A DNA stretch of 64,000 bases from Neofusicoccum parvum (GCA_020912385.1 CP087212.1:1984001-2048000), one strand, 5' to 3'. Shown: positions 23,243 to 32,938, counted from the first letter of the stretch. Translations and numbers: made by a program. The notes: a model not told the origin generated them from the sequence alone.

Positions 23243-26070
23243 ATGTGGCTCCTCAGCCACGACGGCGACCTCACCGGCGGCAAGCGGCTCTGGCTGCGGC
23301 CCGGCACGTCGCACCTCCTCGGCCGCAGCCACGACTCGGGCTCCGACTTCAGCATCTACGTCGACGCCAAGACCGTCTCGCGCAAGCACCTCGTCCTCAC
23401 CGTGCGCGACGTGCCGCCCGGCGCCGCGCGCCGGCTGGACGCGCGCTCCGAGGTGGTGCTGCGCGACAGCAGCAAGTTCGGGACCGTGCTGGACGGGGAG
23501 CGGTTCACCGATGCGGAGATGGTGGTGGGTGGGGAGGGGGATGAGAGGGAGGTGCATGTGGTGGGGTTGGGGAAGTGGGATGTGGCGTGGAGGTGAGTGT
23601 GGGGAGGGTAGGGGGGGGGAGGTGTGTTTGTGCTGACTGTTGCGGCAGGTTGACGTGGCATCCGGTTGTGATTACGACGAGTGGGAGGAAGAAGTCGAGG
23701 AAGAAGGATGGGGATGTGGTGGATATCGTCGACAAGCTCGAGCCGCTCGATATCAAGGTCGTGCCGGATTATATGTCGGAGATCACGACGCATGTGGTCT
23801 CCGCGAAGAGGAATACACCTAGGGCGCTACAAGCGTTGATCAATGGGAGGTACGTCGTGGATGAACCTTGGGTTGTAGAGCTTGAGAGCAAAGCGATTGT
23901 GAATGCGCAGGGGGAAGATGGAGAGTCTCTGTCGAGAGCCCCACTCGAAGAGGATTTCGATGGCAATTGGCCCAAGGAGATGGGCTATGTGCCGGCTACG
24001 GGCCTTGAGCCCAAGAAACGTCCAGCAGAGCTCTGGGCGCCAAATCCGGAGAGGGAAACCGTATTCTCTGGATACACATTCATCTTCAGCAACAGTAAGG
24101 TTCAGTTCGACCAGCTTGGTCCCGTCGTGATGCAGGGAACCGGGAAGGCTTTGGTCAAAGCAATCGAACCGGGATCTGAGGATGTGGATGGATTTGTTCA
24201 GTACGTCAAGAATGTTACCAGGGAGGACAAGGCAGTGATAGTGGTACGGATTGCCGAACCGCAAGGACAGGATGAGGGATGGTGGGTGAAGTTCTACAAT
24301 GCTGTCGACCTGGCACTCGGCCAGAGGAGCATCAATCAGAACGACTTTCTGGATGCTATTGTCATGAACGACGCGTCGGTACTACGGCAACGCCTCCGGC
24401 CGGAAGAAGAAGACGAAGAAATTCCCAGCAGCATTCCTGGACCCCCGCCATCCACCTCAGGTACACAGTCCCATGTTCTGCTAGTTAGCTTCTGCTAATG
24501 ATTCCTAGTGGGTCCATCTCAGGCACAAACGCAGGTGACCCAATCGCAGATGCCACCACCGGTTCGGCCGGGCGAATTGCCACCCTCATACGAACAGGCT
24601 GTTGAACCCCAGCCGCCACGTCGACCAGCCCGCCGAGCTCTCACAGCCTCAAGATTTAAAGGATTTGATGACTTTGACCCCAACGAACTACCCAAGACGC
24701 AATACGTATCAGATGACGACGCAATGCAAGATTCCGGACCTAGCGAGTTACAATCGCAAAATCCTGAAGCCTCGCAAACTCGTACAAGAGCCACAAGAGG
24801 GAAAAAGAGGCAGCATGAGGACCAAGCAGCAGCGATTGAGATTTCAGATGGTGAAGACCAAGAGGCCGCAGTTGACAAGCTTTTCCCTGCCACAACTGCT
24901 ATGAAGAGGCGTAAGTTGGAGCAGCAGGTGGAAGAAGCAGCGATAGAGGACATTCCTGAGGCGCGAGACTCACCGCGAAGGCCGAAGAAGCCTTCAATTG
25001 TAGCTCCTAAACCACAGGAGGAGAAAGACATCAATGTGATACAATTGGCTAAAGAGCGTCGCGAAAAGGAAGAAGAGGAACGAAGAAAGGACGAAGAGTC
25101 TCTACGGGAAGCCATGAAAGACTTGGACGTCGAATCGATGAAGAATCTCGCCAAGGTGGAGGAAATGGAGATCCGTCCTCGCAGCGAGCGAACAGGCGAT
25201 GCGGAAGAACAAGACGGCGACGAGCGCTGGAAGACTGAATGGAATGGCCGCAAGAACTTCAAGAAGTTCCGTAAGCGGAGAGCGGGCGACCAGGACGGAG
25301 AGTCACAAGCCCCTCTCCGCAGCCGCAAGGTCATCGTTGCGCTCGAAGAAGTCAAGCGCGACGAGATCACACTTGACGATGACGATGACAGTTTCCTTGA
25401 CGAAATCGCCTTCAACAGTGGCCGCAGCAGGCTCGGCAGCAGACACGGCGACAGCCAGACATCCAGCCACCACGCCGACAGAACCGCCCGTGGCACCTCC
25501 CGCCTACCTCCATCCGAGCGCGCCGACTCAGACGACGACGCCGTCTTCACCCGCACCGGCGCCGGCCGGCGCAGCGCCAGCGCCTCCCAGGGCAGCGGCC
25601 CAGCCAAGGCCATCTCCCTCCGCCCCGGCGCCGACGCCGAACTGCACGACCTCGACCCGGCCGAGATCGCCGGCCAGCCCCGCAGCGAGTCCATCGCCGC
25701 CGCCCGCGACGCCCAGCGCCCCGGCACCGCCTCCTCCACCCGCTCCAAGGCCACAAGCGTCGCGCCCGGGTCCGCGAGGTCCAGGGGCTCGCCCGCGCCG
25801 TCGAGCCAGACGCTGGCGGGCGACGGGGCCACGCAGCAGCAGCAGCGGCGGCCCGGCAGCAGCGCGAGCGCGGCGAGCACCACGGCGACGAGGGGGAAGA
25901 GGGGCGCGATGGGGCCGCCGGCGGGAGGCAAGGAACCGCCGGCGAAGAAGGGGGTGGGGAGGAACGTGAAGCCGGTGAAGCTGGGGGCGGGGCTGGGGAA
26001 GCCGGAGAGCGAGGGGGAGAGCGATGAGGGGAGTGGGGATGAGTTGAGGTTTAGGAGGCGGAGGAGGTAG
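23243..26070 (+). CDS. NBS1: Nbs1/Xrs2-type subunit of the Mre11–Rad50–Nbs1 complex
   Basis: Nuclear regulatory subunit of the MRN double-strand-break sensor. Exons 23243–23592, 23649–24460 and 24509–26070 give 907 residues. An FHA domain occupies about residues 20–115 (LLGRSHDSG, TVSRKHLVL, SSKFGTVLDG). Two BRCT-like segments follow at about 145–330 (VVPDYMSEITTHVVS; TVFSGYTFIFSN). The acidic/Ser-rich middle carries a coiled segment. The Mre11-binding motif KNFKKFRK lies at residues 636–643, nearly identical to the vertebrate motif. The extreme C-terminus is acidic then basic (DELRFRRRRR), reminiscent of the ATM/Tel1-binding tail. The last third is low-complexity and GC-rich, giving long shadow frames on the other strand. 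Confidence 0.93.
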
Positions 26071-26533
26071 GGGATGGGTGGGTGGTCGTGGGATGGGGAT
26101 GACATGGTTGCGGGATTGTATGGGCGGTTGCACGGGGGTGGAAGGGGGGATGGGTTGGTGGTGGCTTAGGGTGGCAGATTGTTCGGGAAGAGAGGTGGTA
26201 ATAGCTAATGCGTATGGCTTGTGGCTGATTATGGTGTCTGCGGTCGCCGCGTGTTGTTTAGGTGAAGAGATTAATGCGTGAAGAAAGGCTGATTTCTCCC
26301 ATTTCACAGTATGGCATGTTAAACGAGTGACTTTTCTTTATTGACGGCCGTGATTATATAGGAAAGTGAGATGGTAGAAAAAGTAAAGACCGGAAGGACG
26401 CTATGGACGTCGGTTGTCCAATAGTAACCACATCCGAACTGCAACAGAAAATGCTAGTAGGGACCGTGTGTAAAGAAAAACAAATCCGAGATACAGATAA
26501 GTCGAGAGGATACTGAGGATTCACCAATTCTGT
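26071..26533. other. Intergenic region, NBS1 to zinc-finger array
   Basis: Convergent 3' ends; no gene seen. Confidence 0.6.
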
Positions 26534-27370
26534 CTAATTGACAGAGAGAACACGGCCGTGAACCTTCTTCTCGTGGTCGTTGCGTTTATCTTTGCGGGGA
26601 AAAGCACGACCGTATGGGTGAGTCTGAGAGCGATTACAGCCGGTGGAAGCGCACCAGAAGGCGGCAGTACCCAGGTGGTAAGTGTTCTGGTGGCGCTGGA
26701 GATCTGCCAGCCGGCTGAAGGTGGGACGCGGGCAGGGCTGCATCAGGCAGTGGTATTGGCCGTCACGCTTCTCGTGGAACGACGGGATTGGACCATCAAG
26801 GCGTGATGATGCGTTGGCATACGCATGCGCAGTGCTAGCTCCGGCAGTACTATGCGTTGGTCAGCCTTGAGTGGTAAAAAAAAACTCACCCAGGTCTGGC
26901 CAAGACGTTTGAAGCGCCTGAGCCAGAGTCTGGAAGATGGTTGGTCGAAACATGCGCCTCAAGGGCGTCGAAGGGCGTAACCCATGTGTTTGCAAGATCC
27001 GAAGCGCTGACGAGGATCGACGGGTCCGCCTCGAAGGGCGCACTAGTCCGTGGAGCCGCAATGACAGCATTGCCGAAACTCGGCATACTGGTGGGTCCAG
27101 ACGGATGTTGGTAGTTGAATAAGTTGTTCGTAGTGGCGGTGAAGAGAGATTCTCTGGGTGTGTTTGGGGTTCCGGAGGCAAACATATTCGTGTTGCTGTC
27201 CACGGGAACCGGGTGATCTGGGAGCTCGAACCCAGGTTTGGGTCCATTGGGGCCGTCTGATGCTTGATGTTCTCGTCTTCGCCGTAAAAGGAGTTGGGAT
27301 CATCCAGGCTAAGCTCATTGGCGAATTCCAGGAAGTCAGGATCCATGTCGAAGGGCGGCCAATGGTCCAT
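26534..27370 (-). pseudogene. Zinc-finger paralog A, frameshifted
   Basis: First member of the minus-strand array. Exon 1 (27370–26890) begins MDHWPPFDMDPD, matching the N-terminal DxWxPF motif of the paralogs. The conserved downstream motifs (TSAPFEAD, TWVTPFDALE) lie in another frame that is only open from about 27300, with no GT between them to allow an intron. A net one-base loss (or two-base gain) in about 27205–27300 explains this. The next in-frame ATG is 27185. The intron (26889–26835) opens GTGAG followed by nine T. Exon 2 (26834–26534) encodes two C2H2 fingers, the second with the family block AFPRKDKRNDHEKKVHG. It is either a pseudogene, an N-terminally truncated gene, or a sequencing error. 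Confidence 0.7.
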
Positions 27371-27498
27371 CTTGACGTATTCTTGCAGGAGGCTCAAGGC
27401 TGAAAAGCTTGATTGGTTGGATCGATTACAAAGAGTCTTAAGAAGGCAGATTGGAAGGTCAAAGGGGGCCGGGAATCAGTGTGAGGAGCCTGATCATC

Positions 27499-27850
27499 TT
27501 ATGTTGCTTCTAGTAACATCGAGGCTGTAATCCACTGTTCCCTGTTTACGCCCTTCGTGGCTTGAAGCTTGGATACAACAGCCTGATCAGTTACTGATAA
27601 TGATAGGTGCGTTAGAACAGAATGACGGAAAGTGCTGCTATTTTGCGGGCCAGTTAGAATGGAAGGCTGTTGCGTTGAGGCCAGGAACGCTGGGTTCGCG
27701 GGAAACTGCTCGAGCTGGTGCAATTGGGTCTGATCATTCATCACGCCGGCCATGTTGGTATCGCTTGCAGACGTAGGATCCATGTGGAGGAAGGGCGGCC
27801 AAATTGCTCATGATGGTGCGGTGGCCGTGCAGGGAGGCTGAGAACAGAAG
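27499..27850 (-). pseudogene. Zinc-finger paralog B, 5' remnant only
   Basis: The segment around 27770–27860 matches the 5' end of paralog A: a CCAATCAAGC motif upstream, then a TTGGCCGCCCTTC…CATGGATCCT stretch that in A encodes WPPFDMDP. Here a small insertion moves the frame. A 94-codon frame (27783–27499) remains, but the SAPF and WxTPF motifs, the T-tract intron and both zinc fingers are absent. It reads like the leftover 5' end of a deleted array member, lying directly upstream of paralog A. Confidence 0.55.
27543..27562 (-). promoter_or_regulatory. Array upstream element, copy A
   Basis: Sense-strand core CCACGAAGGGCGTAAAC, 173 bp upstream of the start of paralog A. It is a weaker match to the C/D/E copies on its 3' side. 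Confidence 0.45.
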
Positions 27851-28203
27851 GGAAGGCTTGATTGGTTGTGAGAGGCAATCGGTGGTGATTGGGTGAAATT
27901 TGGAGGTGCAAAGAAGTGTGAGACATGGTTGAAGCTCTTCACAGGAATCCATGCCTTCTATGACAAGGCTTGTGACTGACTCCAGTGACCTTGTCTCTGC
28001 TGTCACAACTGCAAGATAGCTGATGGTGCTAGCGAGTTATCTCAATTCAAAGTTAAACAGAACAAAAGAGTAGAGCTTTTGATGAAGACAGTTGATGTCT
28101 CTACATGCCTCGTTTGTTGAAGGATGCCAAAGCAATAGCTCAAAGACCAAAACAACGCAATACCATGTTCCCAAACTCTGACTTGATCAGGGCAAATCAA
28201 CTC
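27851..28203. other. Spacer between remnant B and paralog C
   Basis: About 350 bp, AT-richer than the genes. It should contain the former promoter of B, but no GAAGGGCG element is present here. No gene. Confidence 0.5.
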
Positions 28204-29037
28204 TCAGTGGCTGCTGTGAATGGTGATCCCATGAACCTTCCGCTCATGCTCGTTGCGCTTGTCTTTGCGCGGGAATGGGCGTCCACCAGCGCCGCGCTCA
28301 CAGTTCGCGGCGGAGCATGAGTAAGCGGTGCTCTGGAGATGGTAGGCGTTCTGGTGCCGGGAGAGGTCGCTAAGCCTTGTGAAGCTCTGGGTGCAGGGCT
28401 GAATTAAGCACTGATACCTATCGCCTCGCTTCGCGTGGATCTCCAGGCCAAGTATCCTGACGGGGCAACGACCAATGACAGGTTAGCATAGTGTTAAAAA
28501 AAAAACCTACCCAGCACTCGCCGGGGTAGATGCATCTCCGGCGCCGGGAACCGCGATCTGAGTGGACGACGACGGCCCAGCCAAGCCCTCGAAGGGCGTC
28601 TCCCATGCCTGAGCCATGCCGGCCATCGGCTGATCGACCATCTGGGGAAGACCACCCCATTGATCCGCCCCGAAGGGCGCACTAGCCCAGGGCATGGTAG
28701 CACCAGCCATGCTGTCAGGCTGAAACGTTCCGAAGAGGTCTGTCGTAGAGGGGGCAAAACCGTTGAAGGCTTCGTTTTGCTGCTCCTGGATGGTGTTGAA
28801 GGGGTCGTTGTCGAGGAAGAATTCCTGGTGCGGGAGGGCGAGGTCCGTGTCAATGGTTGCCAGCGGCTGGCCGTCGACCATGAAGTCGTCGTTGGGAATG
28901 TTGTTCAGAGTCTCGAGGATCCACTGCTCTTCGACGTTGGGGACCTCATTGGTCGGGGGTGTGGAGCCCCTGTCGAGGGAGGGCGACCAATCACCCGTGA
29001 GTGACGTGTCTTGGGCAGGAGGCTGAGAAAAAGACAT
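28204..29037 (-). CDS. Zinc-finger paralog C, two C2H2-like fingers
   Basis: Apparently intact. Exon 1 is 29037–28511 and exon 2 is 28456–28204 (TGA at 28206–28204); the 54 bp intron opens GTAGG plus ten T. The product is 259 residues. The N-terminal two thirds is acidic and Gln/Pro-rich without a fold, and carries the family motifs GDWSPSLD, PWASAPFGADQ and AWETPFEGL. The C-terminal exon has finger 1 (C-X4-C-X12-H-X4-H, CLIQPC…HQNAYH) and finger 2 (C-X4-C-X17-H-X4-H) ending RPFPRKDKRNEHERKVHG. The layout suggests a DNA-binding transcription factor with an N-terminal activation-type region, but this is inference. Exon 2 lacks an internal Met, so it is easily missed by ORF calling. Confidence 0.75.
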
Positions 29038-29430
29038 CTTATTGGATGCAGCAAAGTATTTGGAGGCGGAAAGGCTTTGAAAGATGGGCAAAACAGGCCA
29101 GAAACTGGTCGGGGACAGCGCGTAGTATTATCTTGCCTAGGCGCTGGCCTCAGAGGCTCAGCCAGCAGACCCGCTGGCAAGGGTCGCGCCCTTCGAAGCC
29201 TATGCTCCCCATGCAATACCAAAAGGCCGACGACACTTCTACAGATCAAAGCAAGTCTACCATCAATCAATTCACAATACTGGAAGTGAGGAAGAAGCTG
29301 ATGCAAATTGTCAAGACATTTGGTGTCGATACGCTTATACGGCGAAAACGACATTTCATTTTGAGAACAAGACCGAAAATTTGAACTACAGAAGTCTACC
29401 AATCAGTTACTGCAGACACCCTAATTTCCG
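29038..29430. other. Spacer between paralogs C and D
   Basis: 393 bp holding the promoter of C, with the upstream element at 29181–29200, and the 3' UTR of D. No other gene. Confidence 0.6.
29181..29200 (-). promoter_or_regulatory. Array upstream element, copy C
   Basis: Sense-strand GGCTTCGAAGGGCGCGACCC, 144 bp upstream of the start of paralog C. It fits the consensus GCCnCGAAGGGCGnnACCCT. Confidence 0.55.
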
Positions 29431-30333
29431 TCACTGGCCCTGCTGGTGTGGGTACATGGTGCGATGAACTTTGCGTTCGTGCTCGTTGCGCTTGTCCTTG
29501 CGGGGAAATGGGCGTCCCTGAGGTCCAGCACGGTCACAGCCAAGGTGGCCGCACCAAAATGAAGTGCTGTCCAGGTGGTAGGCATCCAAGTGACGATAAA
29601 GGTCTGGAAGCCGGCTGAAGCTGCGGCTGCATGGCTGTATGAGGCAATAATATCTATCTGCATATTTCTCATGCATCCCCGGCCTGAACTCGGCGATGCA
29701 CATTAGCGAAGAGTTAAAAAAAAAAACCTACCTAGATTGCACTGGGGGAGTTCCGTCTGCAAGACCACCAGGTGCGAGCTGATTGGAACAGAGCTGCATA
29801 TCCTGAGGCGCGAAGGGCGTAGCCCATGTCGGAATCCATGGCATGGTCTGATAAGCCGCCTCAGGAAGTCCCGATTGGTCAACGGCGAAGGGCGCGCTAG
29901 TCCACGGTGTAGTGGGACCAAGCTGGACACCAGGCTGAACCTCAGCCTGATAACCTTCAGCAATCCAGGGAGTGTCGGTGAGCTGGTCCGGCCGAGAGAA
30001 CACATCCATCATGAGCTCGGAGAAGAGATCGCTGTTGACGTCGTACTGCTGCTCCGTCGGAGGAAGTAGGTGGTTGTTGTCGAGGAGGAAGTCCAGGTCC
30101 TCGGACCGCTGGGCCGGCGGGGCGAGTGTGTTCGAGTTCGTAGGCATCATGGACTGTTCCAAGGTGTTGTGCTGGTGATTGCAATTCTCGCTGAAGGTTG
30201 TGTTAGGCGGCTGTTGCTGCTGAGGCTCACCGGTGGAGCTCGTGTTGGTAGCCAAGGCGGAATCAATGCCGAAGAAGGGCGACCAATCGTCCATGTCTGA
30301 TGTGTCGGTGTAGAAAGGGGTTTGATTGGACAT
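29431..30333 (-). CDS. Zinc-finger paralog D, two C2H2-like fingers
   Basis: Apparently intact. Exon 1 is 30333–29732 and exon 2 is 29683–29431 (253 bases, the same length as exon 2 of paralog C). The 48 bp intron opens GTAGG plus eleven T and carries a GCTAATG branch-like site. The product is 284 residues. Family motifs are MDDWSPFFGID near the N-terminus, PWTSAPFAVDQSGLPE and TWATPFAPQD near the end of exon 1. Finger 1 is CLIQPCSRSF…HLDAYH; finger 2 ends RPFPRKDKRNEHERKVH. The N-terminal region is rich in Gln, Asn, Pro and acidic residues. An alternative upstream ATG at 30375 would add 14 residues; 30333 aligns with the start of paralog C. Confidence 0.77.
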
Positions 30334-30820
30334 TGATGTTGCACAAGGGTTGAGCTGCTGGCAAAAAGAGAGCAAGAAGGGAGTGGGAGCGGATGAGGGG
30401 GACCGCTTGACTTATACCGTAGTCTGGCAGACACAAGGCTCAGATTTTACTTGCCAGGGTGACGCCCTTCGGGGCGTGCGGCTCAAATTTGAGCAATAAT
30501 CATGGAGAAAAGGTACACGTTGAGAAAGATCTTGTCATGTACGACTGAAGCCGAATATCGATAATTTCTGGCTGTTGACCGAGCGCAGCAGTAGCACTGA
30601 CACATGGTGATGTAATAGAGAACAAGTTGAGACCACAAGAAATTTAAAATTTGACCTAAGATGGAGATTTGCCGGGCCTAAGTACACAAATGAGAGAAAC
30701 GACAAAATTGTCCATGTGCTCAAGAGCCGCACAAAAGCAATGATGAAACCGAGATATCTCAAACGCGGAGCTTCTCCATAGCCTCCAACAACAAAATACA
30801 ACAAGGGAGTGGAGTAGCCA
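30334..30820. other. Spacer between paralogs D and E
   Basis: 487 bp holding the promoter of D, with the upstream element at 30457–30476, and the 3' UTR of E. No other gene. Confidence 0.6.
30457..30476 (-). promoter_or_regulatory. Array upstream element, copy D
   Basis: Sense-strand CGCCCCGAAGGGCGTCACCC, 124 bp upstream of paralog D, with the same consensus as at paralogs C and E. Confidence 0.55.
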
Positions 30821-32077
30821 TTAGTAGTTCTCCGCAAGCGTGTAGTCGACGCCATGAATCTTGCGTTCATGCTCGTTGCGCTTGTCCTTCCGCGGGAAAG
30901 GCCTACCGCGGTCGCAATCATCAGAGCGACACCAGAAGAACTTCGTCTGCGTGTGGACGTTGTTCTGATGGCGCTCAAGATCCCCGAGCCTCTTGAAGAA
31001 AGGGCTGTGGCAACCTTGGTGGAGGCAGAAGTACTTGTTGTCGCGCATCTCCCAGAACTTGGCAGGTGCTTGGTTTCCAGAGGGGAGGCTAAGGCAGCTT
31101 CACGGTTAAACGGGGCAACGCTGGTGGGAAGGAAGAAAATACCTTTGGGAAGGCTCCCCAGCAGGAAGCGGTTGCTCAAGGTTTCCATTGGATGGCGCCT
31201 GAGGGAAGTATGCAGACTCTGCATCATGGCGTCCAGGGTTTTGATTCGTGCTAATTGAGTTCTGCCTGCGTGTGTTTGCACAGTGCGGCTCTGTTAGCAG
31301 GTGTAAAAAAAAAAAAACTCACCCGGCATGAGCCAGGGTGTTGTGATCCCCAATTGGGATATATGCAGCAGAGGCCCCTGCAACTTCATGCACGCCTGCA
31401 TGCCAACAGGGCGTGGCCCATGTCTGTTCTGCAAGCCACAAGGGCTCGAAAGCCGTAGCCGGACCACTGCCCGAGTGGGGTCCTGCGAAGTCAGCGTCCA
31501 AGCCTGGCGCGGGCAACATCGAGACCTCCATCGGCCAGTTCGGATTGAACTCTGCCTCCAGAGCCGTGCCAGCTTGAATGGCAGGCTGAGACACGCCTGG
31601 AACTGGAAAATCGTTGCTCGACCCAGCACCGAGTCCGAAGTCGAAACCCTCCATATGGTGTGGTTGGATTGTGGCAAGGTTGCACGGGCCTTCTGGGAAG
31701 GAAGTTGGGTAGATTGGACGACTGAGCGGATGATTCGTAGAGGTTGGTGGTTCCTGCAGAGCGAAGTCGATATGATTGCCATCCATCATGTTGTCAAAGG
31801 CCGGTTGCTGGACGTGTCTGATCGGACTTCCTCCGTAGTAGGGAAAACTGTTGTTTCCTTGGAAATTGTAGAGAAACCGTGGCTGGTAAGTGGTTGCGAA
31901 GTTCTCGTGAGCCTGGGTAGCATGACTGGGTCCTCCGGCGCTGCCAAGGTAGTTCTCATCCAGGGGCTGGGCAGATTGCCAGCCAGAAGTTGGGGAGTTC
32001 GCATTTCCGGCCGAGCCAGAACCAACGTACTGCTGGCCAGCTTGATTGGTGAAGCGTTCGTTGGATCCGGACTGCAT
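30821..32077 (-). CDS. Zinc-finger paralog E, divergent, ancestral start codon lost
   Basis: Exons read as 32077–31323, 31265–31143 and 31088–30821, giving 381 residues from the first in-frame ATG (32077). Homology to paralogs C and D continues upstream to about 32150 (LDTSPSKSDSSPF), but no in-frame ATG exists there. The position of the old start no longer codes Met, and a stop closes the frame further up. Intron 1 opens GTGAG plus thirteen T. A second 54 bp intron and the extra middle exon are not seen in C or D. The finger exon has CLHQGC…HQNNVH and CRSDDC…RPFPRKDKRNEHERKIHG. The SAPF motif is degraded (AFEPLWLAEQ) and WxTPF has become TWATPC. It may be functional with a shorter N-terminus, or decaying. 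Confidence 0.62.
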
Positions 32078-32282
32078 GTCTGCTGTGTGACTACGAAAGG
32101 GCGACGAATCAGATTTTGAGGGTGACGTGTCCAAGGAAGGCTCAAGGTAGTTGGCTGGAATACGAGGCTGAGGGGACGGGAAGGCAAAAACGAGAACGAA
32201 AACACCTCTGAAGAGAGGCGTGGGAACCTCTCACTCATATGCTCTTGCGCAGCGCCAAGACTAGGCGTGACAGACAAGACAA

Positions 32283-32302
32283 GGGTGCCGCCCTTTGAGG
32301 CT
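32283..32302 (-). promoter_or_regulatory. Array upstream element, copy E (diverged)
   Basis: Sense-strand AGCCTCAAAGGGCGGCACCC, about 150 bp upstream of the lost start region of paralog E and about 150 bp from the retrotransposon insertion point. One core base differs (CAAAGGGCG). Confidence 0.5.
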
Positions 32303-32445
32303 GAAAATCGTGCCTTGAGCACGAGCTCTGCCCTGCGCTCTAAAAATTCTCTCTAGTCTTGAATGATCGTGAGCTGAAGCTAGAAAGCTGTCTATGCTGT
32401 CAAGTAGTGTTGGGTATCGAAGCCGCACTGGTGTGGCTAGATCTC

Positions 32446-32450
32446 TGCAA
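32446..32450. repeat. Target-site duplication, left copy
   Basis: TGCAA directly before the 5' LTR; the same five bases directly follow the 3' LTR. Confidence 0.93.
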
Positions 32451-32928
32451 TGTTACGGCGCAGCCTCCACGGTGGTTGAGGATAGGGATCAGCCCCGCCG
32501 GAATAACAGAAGTCGGGGTCATGAAGATCCGAGGTCACGTGACCTCGCGCTCAACCAGACCCACCCGCTCAGAATGCCAAGGCTGTCTGAGCGGATCCCA
32601 CCTACTGAGCCATCCTGCTCGGTCATGACAACCGCTCAAGAAGACCACGCGCCTCTGAGCAGGATACGACTATTGAGCGCATAGATTGTATAGAACTCTC
32701 CTACGTATATAAACTACACTCCTTAGTATAGCTTTGACCTTCGTGGTCAACTTCAATAATCAATCTACACCATTGATTAGTAACACGGCCTTCGCACGCA
32801 GTGCTCAGTCACGTGTATTCGTTCACACTTGTTCTCTCCCCCTACCTTGTACCCACTCAAGGTAAACCCTACACGGCTTACCACCCTCTTTGGTGTTTGA
32901 TCCTTGGAGGCAGAGGCCCGCCGTTACA
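32451..32928 (+). repeat. 5' long terminal repeat
   Basis: 478 bp, starting TGTTACGG and ending CCGTTACA (an imperfect 8 bp inverted pair). It contains a TATATAAA box and a TTGACC-ttcgt-GGTCAA hairpin at about 32735–32750. Paired with 40067–40544. Confidence 0.97.
32706..32713 (+). promoter_or_regulatory. LTR TATA box
   Basis: TATATAAA in the 5' LTR. A start site about 30–37 bp downstream would place the RNA 5' end near GTGGTCAA at 32743. Confidence 0.6.
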
Positions 32929-32930
32929 CT

Positions 32931-32938
32931 TTGACCAC
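32931..32938 (+). other. Putative self-priming primer-binding site
   Basis: TTGACCAC lies two bases inside the 5' LTR border. It does not begin TGG, so it does not look like a site for a tRNA 3' CCA end. It is the exact reverse complement of GTGGTCAA at 32743–32750 in the LTR, close to where transcription should begin. This arrangement is known from Tf1/sushi-type chromoviruses, which prime reverse transcription with the 5' end of their own mRNA. Confidence 0.55.

Noticed and set aside
24519..26105. 528-codon minus-strand open frame
   Set aside because: Shadow of the low-complexity last exon of NBS1; Ser-rich composition only.
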